The position numbers and the translations under genes are program-made. From contig JAGHUZ010000139.1 in the NCBI GenBank assembly GCA_018064575.1, positions 1-5,239 of the forward strand: a stretch of DNA of 5,239 nucleotides, in the 5' to 3' direction. A model generated the notes under the pieces. It ran no database searches and was not told the DNA's origin. It saw nothing but the letters and a program-made list of their open reading frames with translations. Shown here piece after piece: positions 1-5,239 of the stretch (positions within the stretch are counted from its first letter, which is position 1; each line of letters begins with the position of its first letter). The stretch comes from Candidatus Minthomonas equi. Lineage in GTDB: Bacteria; Bacteroidota; Bacteroidia; Bacteroidales; UBA932.

Positions 1-45
1 GGAGGCAGGACATATTGCCGCAAGGCAAATAAAGAGGAACGCAAA
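1..45. other. Unassigned tail of upstream region with a small GNRA hairpin
   Basis: These bases precede the ychF promoter. Bases 15-28 can form a 5-bp hairpin (TTGCC, loop GCAA, GGCAA), a GNRA-type tetraloop, but no T-run follows it, so it is not a standard terminator. In the third + frame a TAA at 30 ends ten or so codons (reading RQDILPQGK), which could be the end of an upstream gene. Too little is present to decide, and no gene is claimed. Confidence 0.2.
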
Positions 46-77
46 TTTGGGGAATGCCTTCATAGTGTTTACTTTTG
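46..77 (+). promoter_or_regulatory. Bacteroidetes-type promoter of ychF
   Basis: TTTG at 46-49, a 20-base spacer, then TACTTTTG at 70-77. This matches the Bacteroidetes primary sigma-factor promoter (TTTG at -33, TAnnTTTG at -7) exactly. Transcription would begin around base 84, giving an untranslated leader of about 20 bases before the ATG at 104. The promoter lies inside the longer open frame that starts with TTG at 47, which argues against that longer start. Confidence 0.75.
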
Positions 78-103
78 CATCACGAAACAAAAATAAGAAT
101 AAA

Positions 104-1204
104 ATGTCACTTCGCTGCGGAATAGTAGGACTGCCGAATGTAGGCAAATCCACCCTTTTCAACTGTATAAGTTCAGGTAAGGCCCAAGCTGCCAATTTCC
201 CTTTTTGTACCATTGACCCAAATATCGGAGCTACCAATGTCCCCGACAAGCGATTGAACGAACTTGCCAAACTGGTGAATCCCAAGAGGATAGTTCCCGC
301 TACCGTAGAAATCGTGGATATAGCCGGTCTGGTGAAAGGGGCGAGCAAGGGAGAAGGTCTGGGAAATCAGTTTCTGGCCAATATCAGGGAGACCGATGCC
401 ATCTTGCACGTCATCAGATGTTTTGATGACCCGAATGTAGTTCACGTTGACGGGTCGGTGAATCCTGTCACAGATAAGGAAATCATCGATACGGAGCTTC
501 AAATCAAAGATCTCGAAACAGTGGAAAACCGTCTTGCCAAAGTGCAGAAACAAGCTCAGTGCGGGGACAAGAGTGCGAGAAAGGCGGCCGACCTTCTGAA
601 CAGGTATCGCGATGCGCTTCGCAGCGGCCTTTCTGCCCGTAGTGTGAAACTCGAAAATGCCGAGGAGGAGAAAATCGCCCGCGAGTTCTGGCTTCTTACC
701 AATAAGCCTGTTCTGTATGTCTGCAATGTCGATGAATCTTCCGCTGTTACCGGCAATGAATATACCGAGAAACTTCGCGAGGCCGTCAGGGATGAAGATG
801 CCGAAGTGATGATTATTGCCGCCAAAATCGAATCCGATATAGCTGAATTCGAGGATTATGAGGAGAGGCAGATGTTTCTTTCTGAGATAGGCCTTGAACA
901 TTCCGGTGTCGAAAGACTGATACAGAAAGCATATTCGCTGCTCAATCTTCAGACCTATTTCACCGCCGGAGAACCTGAAGTGCGTGCCTGGACCATAAAT
1001 AAGGGAGACAAGGCTCCCCGTGCCGCAGGAGTTATCCATACCGACTTCGAGAAGGGATTCATACGTGCCGAAGTCATCAAATACGATGATTATCTGAAAT
1101 ACGGTTCCGAAGCCGCCTGCCGTGCCGCCGGCCGTCTGTTTACAGAGGGAAAGGATTATGTCGTGGAAGACGGGGATATAATGCATTTTCTCTTTAATGT
1201 ATAG
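104..1204 (+). CDS. ychF: Redox-regulated ribosome-associated ATPase YchF (Obg family, OLA1)
   Basis: A 366-residue cytosolic P-loop NTPase, close to the 363 residues of E. coli YchF. Seen in the sequence: the G1 loop GLPNVGKS at 9-16, the NFPFCT switch segment at 31-36, G3 DIAG at 72-75 followed by the glycine-rich KGASKGEGLG segment, NVDE at 208-211 in place of the GTPase NKxD motif, a helical insert around 135-195, and a C-terminal TGS domain (about 283-366) ending in MHFLFNV. The NxxE-type G4 is the known reason YchF prefers ATP over GTP. Family members bind ribosomes and are linked to oxidative-stress sensitivity; the cysteine tied to redox control in E. coli (Cys35) is at the same position here. 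The ATG at 104 is chosen over an in-frame TTG at 47 because the motif spacing fits and the longer form would contain the promoter. The gene appears to be monocistronic. Confidence 0.97.
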   Translation: MSLRCGIVGLPNVGKSTLFNCISSGKAQAANFPFCTIDPNIGATNVPDKRLNELAKLVNPKRIVPATVEIVDIAGLVKGASKGEGLGNQFLANIRETDAILHVIRCFDDPNVVHVDGSVNPVTDKEIIDTELQIKDLETVENRLAKVQKQAQCGDKSARKAADLLNRYRDALRSGLSARSVKLENAEEEKIAREFWLLTNKPVLYVCNVDESSAVTGNEYTEKLREAVRDEDAEVMIIAAKIESDIAEFEDYEERQMFLSEIGLEHSGVERLIQKAYSLLNLQTYFTAGEPEVRAWTINKGDKAPRAAGVIHTDFEKGFIRAEVIKYDDYLKYGSEAACRAAGRLFTEGKDYVVEDGDIMHFLFNV

Positions 1205-1234
1205 CCGACATTGAAATTTTATTCAAAAACTGAT

Positions 1235-1270
1235 AAAAAGTTATCGAATTTCGATAACTTTTTTTATTTT
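1235..1270 (+). terminator. Intrinsic terminator after ychF
   Basis: A perfect 13-bp stem (1235-1247 with 1251-1263) with an ATT loop and a core of GTTATCGA/TCGATAAC. The stem runs into seven Ts (1259-1265), then A and TTTT. It starts 30 bases after the ychF stop. The A-run on the 5' side would give a T-run on the other strand too, so it could work in both directions, but no gene reaches it from the right. Confidence 0.9.
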
Positions 1271-1272
1271 CG
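1265..1272 (+). promoter_or_regulatory. Possible -7 box for the NfeD-flotillin operon
   Basis: TATTTTCG matches TAnnTTTG at all but one base and sits 29 bases before the ATG at 1302, a spacing like that of the ychF promoter. No good TTTG-like -33 box is seen 19-21 bases upstream; that region is the terminator stem. The operon needs a promoter here if the terminator is efficient, but this site is only a weak candidate. Confidence 0.25.
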
Positions 1273-1301
1273 CATAAAATAACCAATAAACGATACGGAA
1301 A

Positions 1302-1679
1302 ATGTTAGAATGGTGGTATTCCTTAACCGTGCTGATGAAGGTCCTATGGGGACTGACATTGAGCGCTTCATTGATTTTTGTCATCCAAAGCATTATGACT
1401 TTTGTCGGTGCGGATACGGACACGATATCGGATTTCGATACCGATTCCGATTTGCCTGATGCCGGAAGCGGCATAAACCTTTTTACTTTCAGAAATTTTG
1501 TGAACTTCTGCCTTGGATTCGGGTGGACAGCCATACTTCTGGCGGACTCCGTCGAATCATATTTTATGCTCTGGTTCCTTTCTGTGGTCGTGGGACTTGC
1601 TCTGGTCACTGTGGTAATGCTCCTGTTCAAGTGGCTGAGCGGTATGCAGCAGTCCGGAAACATCGAAGTGGAAAAATGA
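1302..1679 (+). CDS. NfeD-like membrane protein, N-terminal membrane part as ended by TGA
   Basis: This is the 125-residue product made if the TGA at 1677-1679 is a stop. It has three likely membrane helices: about 9-35, 62-80 and 88-110. Between the first two is an aspartate-rich loop (38-53, seven Asp in 16 residues, partly a strict D-x-D-x-D-x-D spacing at 44-50). After helix 3 comes a short linker (KWLSGMQQSGNIEVEK) of the kind that leads into the OB-fold domain in NfeD-type flotillin partners. Ending here leaves out that whole domain, so the product would be a bare membrane anchor. The ATG at 1302 has no Shine-Dalgarno sequence, as is usual in Bacteroidetes. The NfeD assignment rests on the domain encoded after the stop and on the flotillin gene next door. 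Confidence 0.7.
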   Translation: MLEWWYSLTVLMKVLWGLTLSASLIFVIQSIMTFVGADTDTISDFDTDSDLPDAGSGINLFTFRNFVNFCLGFGWTAILLADSVESYFMLWFLSVVVGLALVTVVMLLFKWLSGMQQSGNIEVEK

Positions 1680-1685
1680 GCGGTC

Positions 1686-1715
1686 GGTTGTCAGGGAACG
1701 GTTTATCTGACCATC
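1686..1715 (+). other. Imperfect stem-loop just after the NfeD in-frame TGA
   Basis: Bases 1686-1694 (GGTTGTCAG) can pair with 1707-1715 (CTGACCATC): eight pairs including one G-T wobble and one T/C mismatch, with a 12-base loop at 1695-1706. It begins 6 bases after the TGA. Such placement recalls structures that promote readthrough or selenocysteine insertion, but the stem is modest and could be chance. Confidence 0.25.
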
Positions 1716-1893
1716 CCCGGTCATCGCGCCGGAGAAGGTAAAATCCAGATAACCATCAGCAATGCAGTCAGGGAATACAATGCTCAGACTGAATCTGACA
1801 CCATCCCTACCGGAACCCCCATTGAAGTTATAGAAGTAATAAACAAGAGCACTCTGCTCGTTGACAGAATTAATACATTAATCGTATAGTACT

Positions 1894-3327
1894 ATGGAAC
1901 TTTATCTGATTCTCATCATTGTCGCCGTGATTTTCGTTACTTTCACGGCTATCCTCAGACGCTACAAACGCTGTCCTTCCGACAAGATACTGGTAATTTA
2001 CGGAAAGACCGGTAAAACCAAACAGGGAGGCATTTCATCCGCAAAGTGTATCCACGGCGGGGCCTCTTTCGTGTGGCCTGTATTCCAGAGTTATGCATTT
2101 CTGGACCTGACCCCGATTTCCATCGAATGTAATCTGACCAACGCCCTTTCGAAGCAGAACATCCGTGTGGATGTACCCTGCCGTTTCACTGTCGGTATCT
2201 CCACCGAGCCGGAGAATATGACCAATGCTGCCGAGCGTCTTCTCGGACTTCACATAGAAGACATCAGGAACATTGCTACTGATATTCTCTTCGGTCAGTT
2301 ACGTCTGGTCATCGCCACTATGGACATCGAGGAAATCAATTCCGTCCGTGACAAGTTTCTCGCCAACGTCAGTACGAACGTCGAGGCCGAGCTCAGGAAG
2401 ATAGGCCTGAAACTCATAAATGTGAACGTGACCGATATCAGGGATGAATCCGGATATATCGAAGCGCTTGGAAAAGAGGCAGCTGCCAAGGCCATCAACG
2501 ATGCCAAGAAGAGTGTGGCGGAGCAGAACCGTTACGGTGAAATCGGTAAAGCCGAGGCTGACAGGGACAAGGACATCCGTATAGCTGAGACGTCCCGTGA
2601 TACCCGTATCAATACCGCTGATGCCAATGCCAAGGCGGTTGAGGGTGAAAACAATTCCAAAATAGCCATTGCACAGTCCGATGCCCTGCGTCGTGAAAAA
2701 CAGGCTGAGGCCGAACGTGTGGCCGTAGCCGCTGAAAAGGTTCAGGCAGCCAAAGCTCTGGAAGAGGCATACAAATCAGAACGTGATGCCGAAATCGCCC
2801 GTGCTGAAAGGGAAAAGGCTACCCAGCAGGCGAATATTGTCGTGGCCGCAGAAATAGACAAGCAGAAAGCTATCATTCAGGCAGAAGCCGAAGCTGAAAA
2901 AATACGTCGTATGGCCAAAGGTGAAGCCGATGCCATCTTCGCGAAGATGGATGCTCAAGCCAAAGGTATCTTCGAGGTTCTTTCCAAACAGGCAGAAGGT
3001 TTCGGTCAGTTGGTGACCGCTGCCGGAGGGAATGCTCAGCAGGCCATCACGATGCTTATAGCAGACAAGCTTCCCGAACTTGTCAAGACTCAGGTCGAGG
3101 CTGTCAAGGGTATCAAGATAGATAAGGTAACCGTCTGGGACGGTGCCGGTTCGAAAGGGGGGAAGACAGCCACTTCCAATTTCATTTCTGGAATGATGGG
3201 CTCCGTTCCTCCACTTGAAGACCTTTTCAAGATGGCCGGAATGAATCTTCCTTCATACCTGAAGGGTCCGGACAGCCCTGAGACTCCGCAGGATGTCAAG
3301 CCCGAAGAGGAAACCAAAGCTGAATAG
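1894..3327 (+). CDS. floT: Flotillin family protein (SPFH/prohibitin domain, FloT/YuaG-like)
   Basis: A 477-residue membrane scaffold protein, slightly shorter than B. subtilis YuaG/FloT. Residues 3-21 form one N-terminal membrane helix followed by a basic stretch (RRYKR). An SPFH domain spans about 27-190 (for example CPSDKILVIYG, and the INVNVTDI segment near 176-182). Residues about 195-350 are a long charged coiled coil with the Glu-Ala repeats typical of flotillins (EAERVAVAAE, IQAEAEAEKI). A conserved C-terminal segment includes AITMLIADKLPELVK (384-398) and KIDKVTVWDG (408-417), then a Gly/Pro-rich tail ending in acidic residues. Flotillins oligomerise on the inner face of the cytoplasmic membrane, organise membrane domains and affect fluidity and protein complexes. 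The upstream NfeD-like gene is the usual partner. No Shine-Dalgarno sequence precedes the ATG, and the 4-base gap suggests translational coupling, which the upstream TGA could disturb. The symbol is by family resemblance. Confidence 0.93.
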   Translation: MELYLILIIVAVIFVTFTAILRRYKRCPSDKILVIYGKTGKTKQGGISSAKCIHGGASFVWPVFQSYAFLDLTPISIECNLTNALSKQNIRVDVPCRFTVGISTEPENMTNAAERLLGLHIEDIRNIATDILFGQLRLVIATMDIEEINSVRDKFLANVSTNVEAELRKIGLKLINVNVTDIRDESGYIEALGKEAAAKAINDAKKSVAEQNRYGEIGKAEADRDKDIRIAETSRDTRINTADANAKAVEGENNSKIAIAQSDALRREKQAEAERVAVAAEKVQAAKALEEAYKSERDAEIARAEREKATQQANIVVAAEIDKQKAIIQAEAEAEKIRRMAKGEADAIFAKMDAQAKGIFEVLSKQAEGFGQLVTAAGGNAQQAITMLIADKLPELVKTQVEAVKGIKIDKVTVWDGAGSKGGKTATSNFISGMMGSVPPLEDLFKMAGMNLPSYLKGPDSPETPQDVKPEEETKAE

Positions 3328-3329
3328 TT

Positions 3330-3530
3330 ATGGCGATAATTGTGAATGTGGATGTTATGCTGGCCCGCCGCAAGATGTCGTGCGGGGAATTGGCAGAAAA
3401 GGTCGGCATAACTCCCGCCAATTTATCAATTCTCAAGACCGGTAAGGCCAAAGCGGTCAGGCTTTCGACATTGGATGCCCTCTGCCGGGCTCTCGAATGT
3501 CAGCCGGGAGACCTTTTGGAGTATCAATAG
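3330..3530 (+). CDS. Small Cro/C1-type helix-turn-helix regulator (YozG-like)
   Basis: A 66-residue protein made almost wholly of one XRE-type DNA-binding domain. After a short strand-like start (MAIIVNVDVMLARRKMS), the first HTH helix is about 18-25 (CGELAEKV) and the recognition helix is in TPANLSILKTGKAKA (28-42). It ends LDALCRALECQPGDLLEYQ, the signature of the YozG-like group. It has no sensor or oligomerisation domain. These regulators are often encoded beside a DUF2975 membrane protein, but no such gene is in this window; here the neighbour is a flotillin whose stop is only 2 bases upstream, so the two are almost certainly co-transcribed and likely translationally coupled. The first ATG is preferred to the internal ATG at codon 10 because the residues before it fit the family. 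It could act on its own operon or on distant membrane genes; the target is unknown. Confidence 0.88.
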   Translation: MAIIVNVDVMLARRKMSCGELAEKVGITPANLSILKTGKAKAVRLSTLDALCRALECQPGDLLEYQ

Positions 3531-3547
3531 GCGGATATAGCCGTTAC

Positions 3548-4621
3548 TCAGTTATCTTCTGCGATTCTTTCTGCAAGATGCAGGAATGCTTCTGCATCCG
3601 TTCCGTCTGACAGGGCTGCAGGAGTGCCGGCGTCACCCCCCTCGCGGAGTGACATATAGATGGGAATCTGGCCGAGAAGACGCAGACCCAGTCTATCCGC
3701 CATCTTTTTCCCGCCATCGTGACCGAAAATGAAGTATCTGTTAGTGGGAAGTTCGGCCGGAGTGAACCAGGACATATTTTCCACCAGTCCCAGGATGGGA
3801 ACATTGACATCTTTATGAGTGAACATATTCACTCCTTTCATCACGTCCGCCAGAGCCACGGCCTGCGGTGTGGTGACGATGACGGCTCCCGATAGCGGTA
3901 TGCTCTGTACAAGGGTGATGTGTATGTCTCCCGTTCCCGGAGGGAGGTCGATCAGCAGGTAATCGAGTTCTCCCCATCTGACCTGCAGAATCATTTGCTT
4001 GAGGGCATTGCAAGCCATAGGTCCTCTCCATATCAAAGCCTGGTCAGGGTCTGCAAAATACCCGATGGACATCCATTTTACTCCATATTTCTCCACTGGT
4101 ACGAGCAAATCGAAACTGCTCGGTCCGTTATCCCCTTCTATCGCTGTGGGTCGGTAGCCTTCCGTGGCGGTCATTTTCGGCACCGAAGGGCCGTAAACGT
4201 CGGCATCTGCCAGGCCCACCTTATATCCCTTTTTCGCGAGAGCTACCGCCAGATTAACTGCGACAGTGGATTTGCCGACGCCGCCCTTGCCGGAGGCGAT
4301 GGCGATGATATGTTTGATTTTCTGAAGTTCTTCCGTATCCAGTTCGTTGACGGTTTTCTTTACGTTCTTTCTTTCGCGAATCATTTCCATAATGGAGACC
4401 TTAACACCTGGAAATGCGGCTTCCAGAACTGAACAGCATTCGCGTTTGATGGCACCGGAAAGCGGGTCGTGTCCGGTGAAAGTTAGTTTGAACTTGATTT
4501 CCGAAGGGACAGTTTCATCGGGTGAGCACTTGATATCTTCGACAAGACCCATTTTGACGATGCTTTCTCCAGTGTCGGGGTGCACCACTCCGCTGAGGAG
4601 TTCGAGTATTCTGTTTTCCAT
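3548..4621 (-). CDS. mrp: Iron-sulfur cluster carrier ATPase Mrp/ApbC
   Basis: A 357-residue cytosolic protein of the Mrp/NBP35 family, which holds and passes on Fe-S clusters using a MinD-like ATPase fold. Residues 1-80 form a MIP18/DUF59-type domain (start MENRILELLSGVVHPDTG). The ATPase domain follows: deviant Walker A GKGGVGKST at 111-119, switch I region DADVYGPS at 139-146, and Walker B IDLPPGTGD at 224-232. The family's C-terminal CxxC, which bridges the cluster in the dimer, is absent: the segment from ENMSWFTPAE to the FIFG at 297-300 has no cysteine. To my knowledge this variant is common in Bacteroidetes. The start at 4621 is preferred to an in-frame ATG at 4645 because the latter overlaps the -7 promoter box. 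The stop is TGA, showing that TGA terminates in this genome. It lies downstream of rnhB on the same strand but has its own promoter, and converges with the regulator gene 17 bases away. Confidence 0.95.
   Translation of the reverse strand: MENRILELLSGVVHPDTGESIVKMGLVEDIKCSPDETVPSEIKFKLTFTGHDPLSGAIKRECCSVLEAAFPGVKVSIMEMIRERKNVKKTVNELDTEELQKIKHIIAIASGKGGVGKSTVAVNLAVALAKKGYKVGLADADVYGPSVPKMTATEGYRPTAIEGDNGPSSFDLLVPVEKYGVKWMSIGYFADPDQALIWRGPMACNALKQMILQVRWGELDYLLIDLPPGTGDIHITLVQSIPLSGAVIVTTPQAVALADVMKGVNMFTHKDVNVPILGLVENMSWFTPAELPTNRYFIFGHDGGKKMADRLGLRLLGQIPIYMSLREGGDAGTPAALSDGTDAEAFLHLAERIAEDN
3577..3598. other. Hairpin near the 3' end of mrp, in the convergent zone
   Basis: GATGCAG (3577-3583) pairs perfectly with CTGCATC (3592-3598). 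With one wobble and one A-T pair the stem extends to nine pairs around an ATGC loop (3586-3589). It lies in the last codons of mrp and about 47 bases past the stop of the regulator gene. No T-run follows on either strand, so it is not a standard intrinsic terminator; it could slow polymerase coming from either side or be a coincidence of coding sequence. Confidence 0.3.
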
Positions 4622-4642
4622 ATTGTTTTTTTCAATACTATG

Positions 4643-4674
4643 CAAAGTTAAGCTGTTTTGGAATGGTTCACGAA
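4643..4674 (-). promoter_or_regulatory. Bacteroidetes-type promoter of mrp
   Basis: Read on the - strand: TTCG (4674-4671, one mismatch to TTTG), a 20-base spacer, then TAACTTTG (4650-4643), a perfect TAnnTTTG -7 box. Transcription would start near 4636, leaving about 15 bases before the ATG at 4621. The spacing is the same as at the ychF promoter. The rest of the 115-base gap between rnhB and mrp shows nothing convincing, and no clear terminator for rnhB. Confidence 0.7.
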
Positions 4675-4736
4675 TTTACTTATGCATCTCTTGTACAATG
4701 CCGATTTTTCTGCATCCTTTGGCGTCGGCTTCCGGC

Positions 4737-5239
4737 TCAGAACAATGTGGGATCCGGCAATAGCCGGAATGTGCGGCGGTGGAGCGGAGAGGGACCGAAA
4801 CGTTCTATGGCATTCCTGTGTTCAGGTGTGGGATATCCCATATTGCGATCCCATCCGTATTCCGGATATTCAAGTGCCATCTTCTTCATATATTCATCTC
4901 TATATGTCTTGGCCAGAATGGAGGCGGCGGAGATGGATGCATACAGGGCATCGCCGTGAACTATGCATTTATGAGGTATAATGGAATTCGAAATGGGGTC
5001 CCGGTATGGCCGGAATCTGTTCCCGTCCACCAAAATCAACTCCGGACGGAGCGGCAGCCTGTCAATGGAGCGTTGCATTCCCGCGACCGAAGCCCAGAGA
5101 ATATTGATTTCATCTATTTCTGCAGGACTGACCTCGGTGACAGCCCAGGCGAGAGAGTTTTCTTCTATGATGGGGCGTAGTTCTTCCCTCTTCCTGGCGC
5201 TCAGCTGCTTGGAATCATTAAGGGAGGGATGATGGAAAT
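4737..5239 (-). CDS. rnhB: Ribonuclease HII, C-terminal part (5' end beyond window)
   Basis: The frame is open from the right edge of the window to TGA at 4739-4737, about 167 codons. Bacteroidales RNase HII is near 200 residues, so roughly 30-35 N-terminal residues are missing, including the GxDEAGRG motif that carries the first two catalytic acids. Visible family blocks: [16 protein letters not shown] near the edge, [20 protein letters not shown] (catalytic Asp at 5025-5027), [21 protein letters not shown] (split here as GDALYAS and [10 protein letters not shown]; last catalytic Asp at 4896-4898), and [24 protein letters not shown] at the C-terminal end. The enzyme cuts RNA in RNA-DNA hybrids and starts removal of single ribonucleotides from DNA, using divalent metal. 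An ATG at 5078 is internal and not the true start. A 6-bp hairpin (4753-4768) lies within its final codons. Confidence 0.95.
   Translation of the reverse strand, partial: FHHPSLNDSKQLSARKREELRPIIEENSLAWAVTEVSPAEIDEINILWASVAGMQRSIDRLPLRPELILVDGNRFRPYRDPISNSIIPHKCIVHGDALYASISAASILAKTYRDEYMKKMALEYPEYGWDRNMGYPTPEHRNAIERFGPSPLHRRTFRLLPDPTLF

Larger units (their letters stand above)
1302..1889 (+). pseudogene. Full NfeD-like flotillin partner gene interrupted by in-frame TGA
   Basis: Read through the TGA (codon 126, 1677-1679), the frame stays open for 69 more codons to TAG at 1887-1889, giving a 195-position protein. The second half starts AVGCQGTVYLTIP and has the beta-rich pattern of an NfeD/YuaF-type OB-fold: GKIQITI, then TGTPIEVIEV, then STLLVDRI. 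Bases 1680-1886 contain no in-frame ATG, GTG or TTG, so this half cannot easily be started alone. Proteins of this type pair with flotillins, and the flotillin gene starts 4 bases after the TAG. The lesion is a single codon in an otherwise undamaged frame, which points to a recent nonsense change, a base error or readthrough rather than an old decayed gene. Pseudogene is the conservative label; a functional readthrough product cannot be excluded. Confidence 0.65.

Noticed and set aside
15..28. GNRA hairpin as part of an RNA gene
   Set aside because: Only five base pairs, with no surrounding structure or known RNA motif in the few bases available.
173..1186. A 337-codon open frame on the - strand opposite ychF
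   Set aside because: It lies wholly within the strongly conserved ychF gene, its translation shows no domain I recognise, and no promoter is seen for it. It is a by-product of ychF codon use.
1424..1451. Repeated and palindromic CGAT/ATCGG units as a regulatory operator
   Set aside because: They are explained by repeated Asp codons (GAT) in the Asp-rich loop of the NfeD-like protein.
1677..1679. A selenoprotein
   Set aside because: The codon is in a linker between membrane helix and OB-fold, not beside a redox cysteine or in a known selenoprotein family, and the following stem is not a clear SECIS. Not fully excluded.
1676..1741. An ATGA overlap start giving a 21-codon gene in another frame
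   Set aside because: The peptide is short, arginine-rich and out of frame with the obvious OB-fold coding sequence over the same bases.
1523..1741. A 72-codon open frame overlapping the NfeD-like gene
   Set aside because: Different frame from the membrane-helix and OB-fold coding sequence, and no recognisable protein features. It does not explain the TGA through a frameshift, because the frames on both sides of the TGA are the same.
1302..1889. A changed genetic code with TGA read as an amino acid
   Set aside because: mrp and rnhB both end at TGA just where their families end, and tryptophan is encoded by TGG. The standard bacterial code fits.
3920..4432. A 170-codon open frame on the + strand opposite mrp
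   Set aside because: It lies antisense to the conserved ATPase domain of Mrp and has no recognisable domain.
4753..4768. TCCGGC-AATA-GCCGGA hairpin as the rnhB terminator
   Set aside because: It lies before the stop codon inside the coding region and has no T-run after it on the - strand.
4658..5232. Several overlapping + strand open frames across rnhB
   Set aside because: All are antisense to the clear RNase HII coding frame and resemble no family.

Overview
The window looks like ordinary chromosomal core DNA from a member of the Bacteroidetes, probably the order Bacteroidales. The evidence is: two good matches to the Bacteroidetes sigma-factor promoter (TTTG-like -33 box, 20 bases, TAnnTTTG -7 box); start codons without Shine-Dalgarno sequences; and the protein types themselves (Mrp without its C-terminal CxxC, a small YozG-like regulator, an NfeD/flotillin pair). 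No phage, transposon, CRISPR, tRNA or rRNA is visible.

Layout, left to right. Bases 1-45 are a short tail of unknown upstream sequence. A strong promoter (46-77) drives ychF (104-1204, + strand), a universally conserved P-loop ATPase of the Obg class, which ends at a near-perfect intrinsic terminator (1235-1270). Next comes a compact + strand operon: an NfeD-like membrane protein gene (1302-1889), a flotillin/SPFH gene (1894-3327) and a 66-residue Cro/C1-type regulator (3330-3530), with gaps of only 4 and 2 bases. Facing it, 17 bases away with no clear terminator between, is mrp/apbC (3548-4621, - strand), an Fe-S cluster carrier ATPase with its own promoter. Last is the C-terminal part of rnhB, ribonuclease HII (4737-5239, - strand), whose start lies beyond the window edge.

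How the genes relate. NfeD-type proteins with an OB-fold are the usual partners of flotillins (as in Bacillus subtilis YuaF-YuaG): the flotillin forms membrane-bound assemblies and the NfeD protein works with it at the membrane. The small regulator may report on or control this membrane system, but that is inference. ychF, mrp and rnhB are housekeeping genes with no obvious link to the operon.

The one real surprise is in the NfeD-like gene. Its reading frame is interrupted by an in-frame TGA at 1677-1679, exactly between the three-helix membrane part and an otherwise intact 69-codon OB-fold part that continues in the same frame to a TAG at 1887-1889. TGA acts as a normal stop for mrp and rnhB in this window, so a changed genetic code is unlikely. 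The choices are a fresh nonsense mutation, a base-call error, or stop-codon readthrough. I see no wholly new system; the NfeD stop codon and the flotillin-linked regulator deserve the follow-up.
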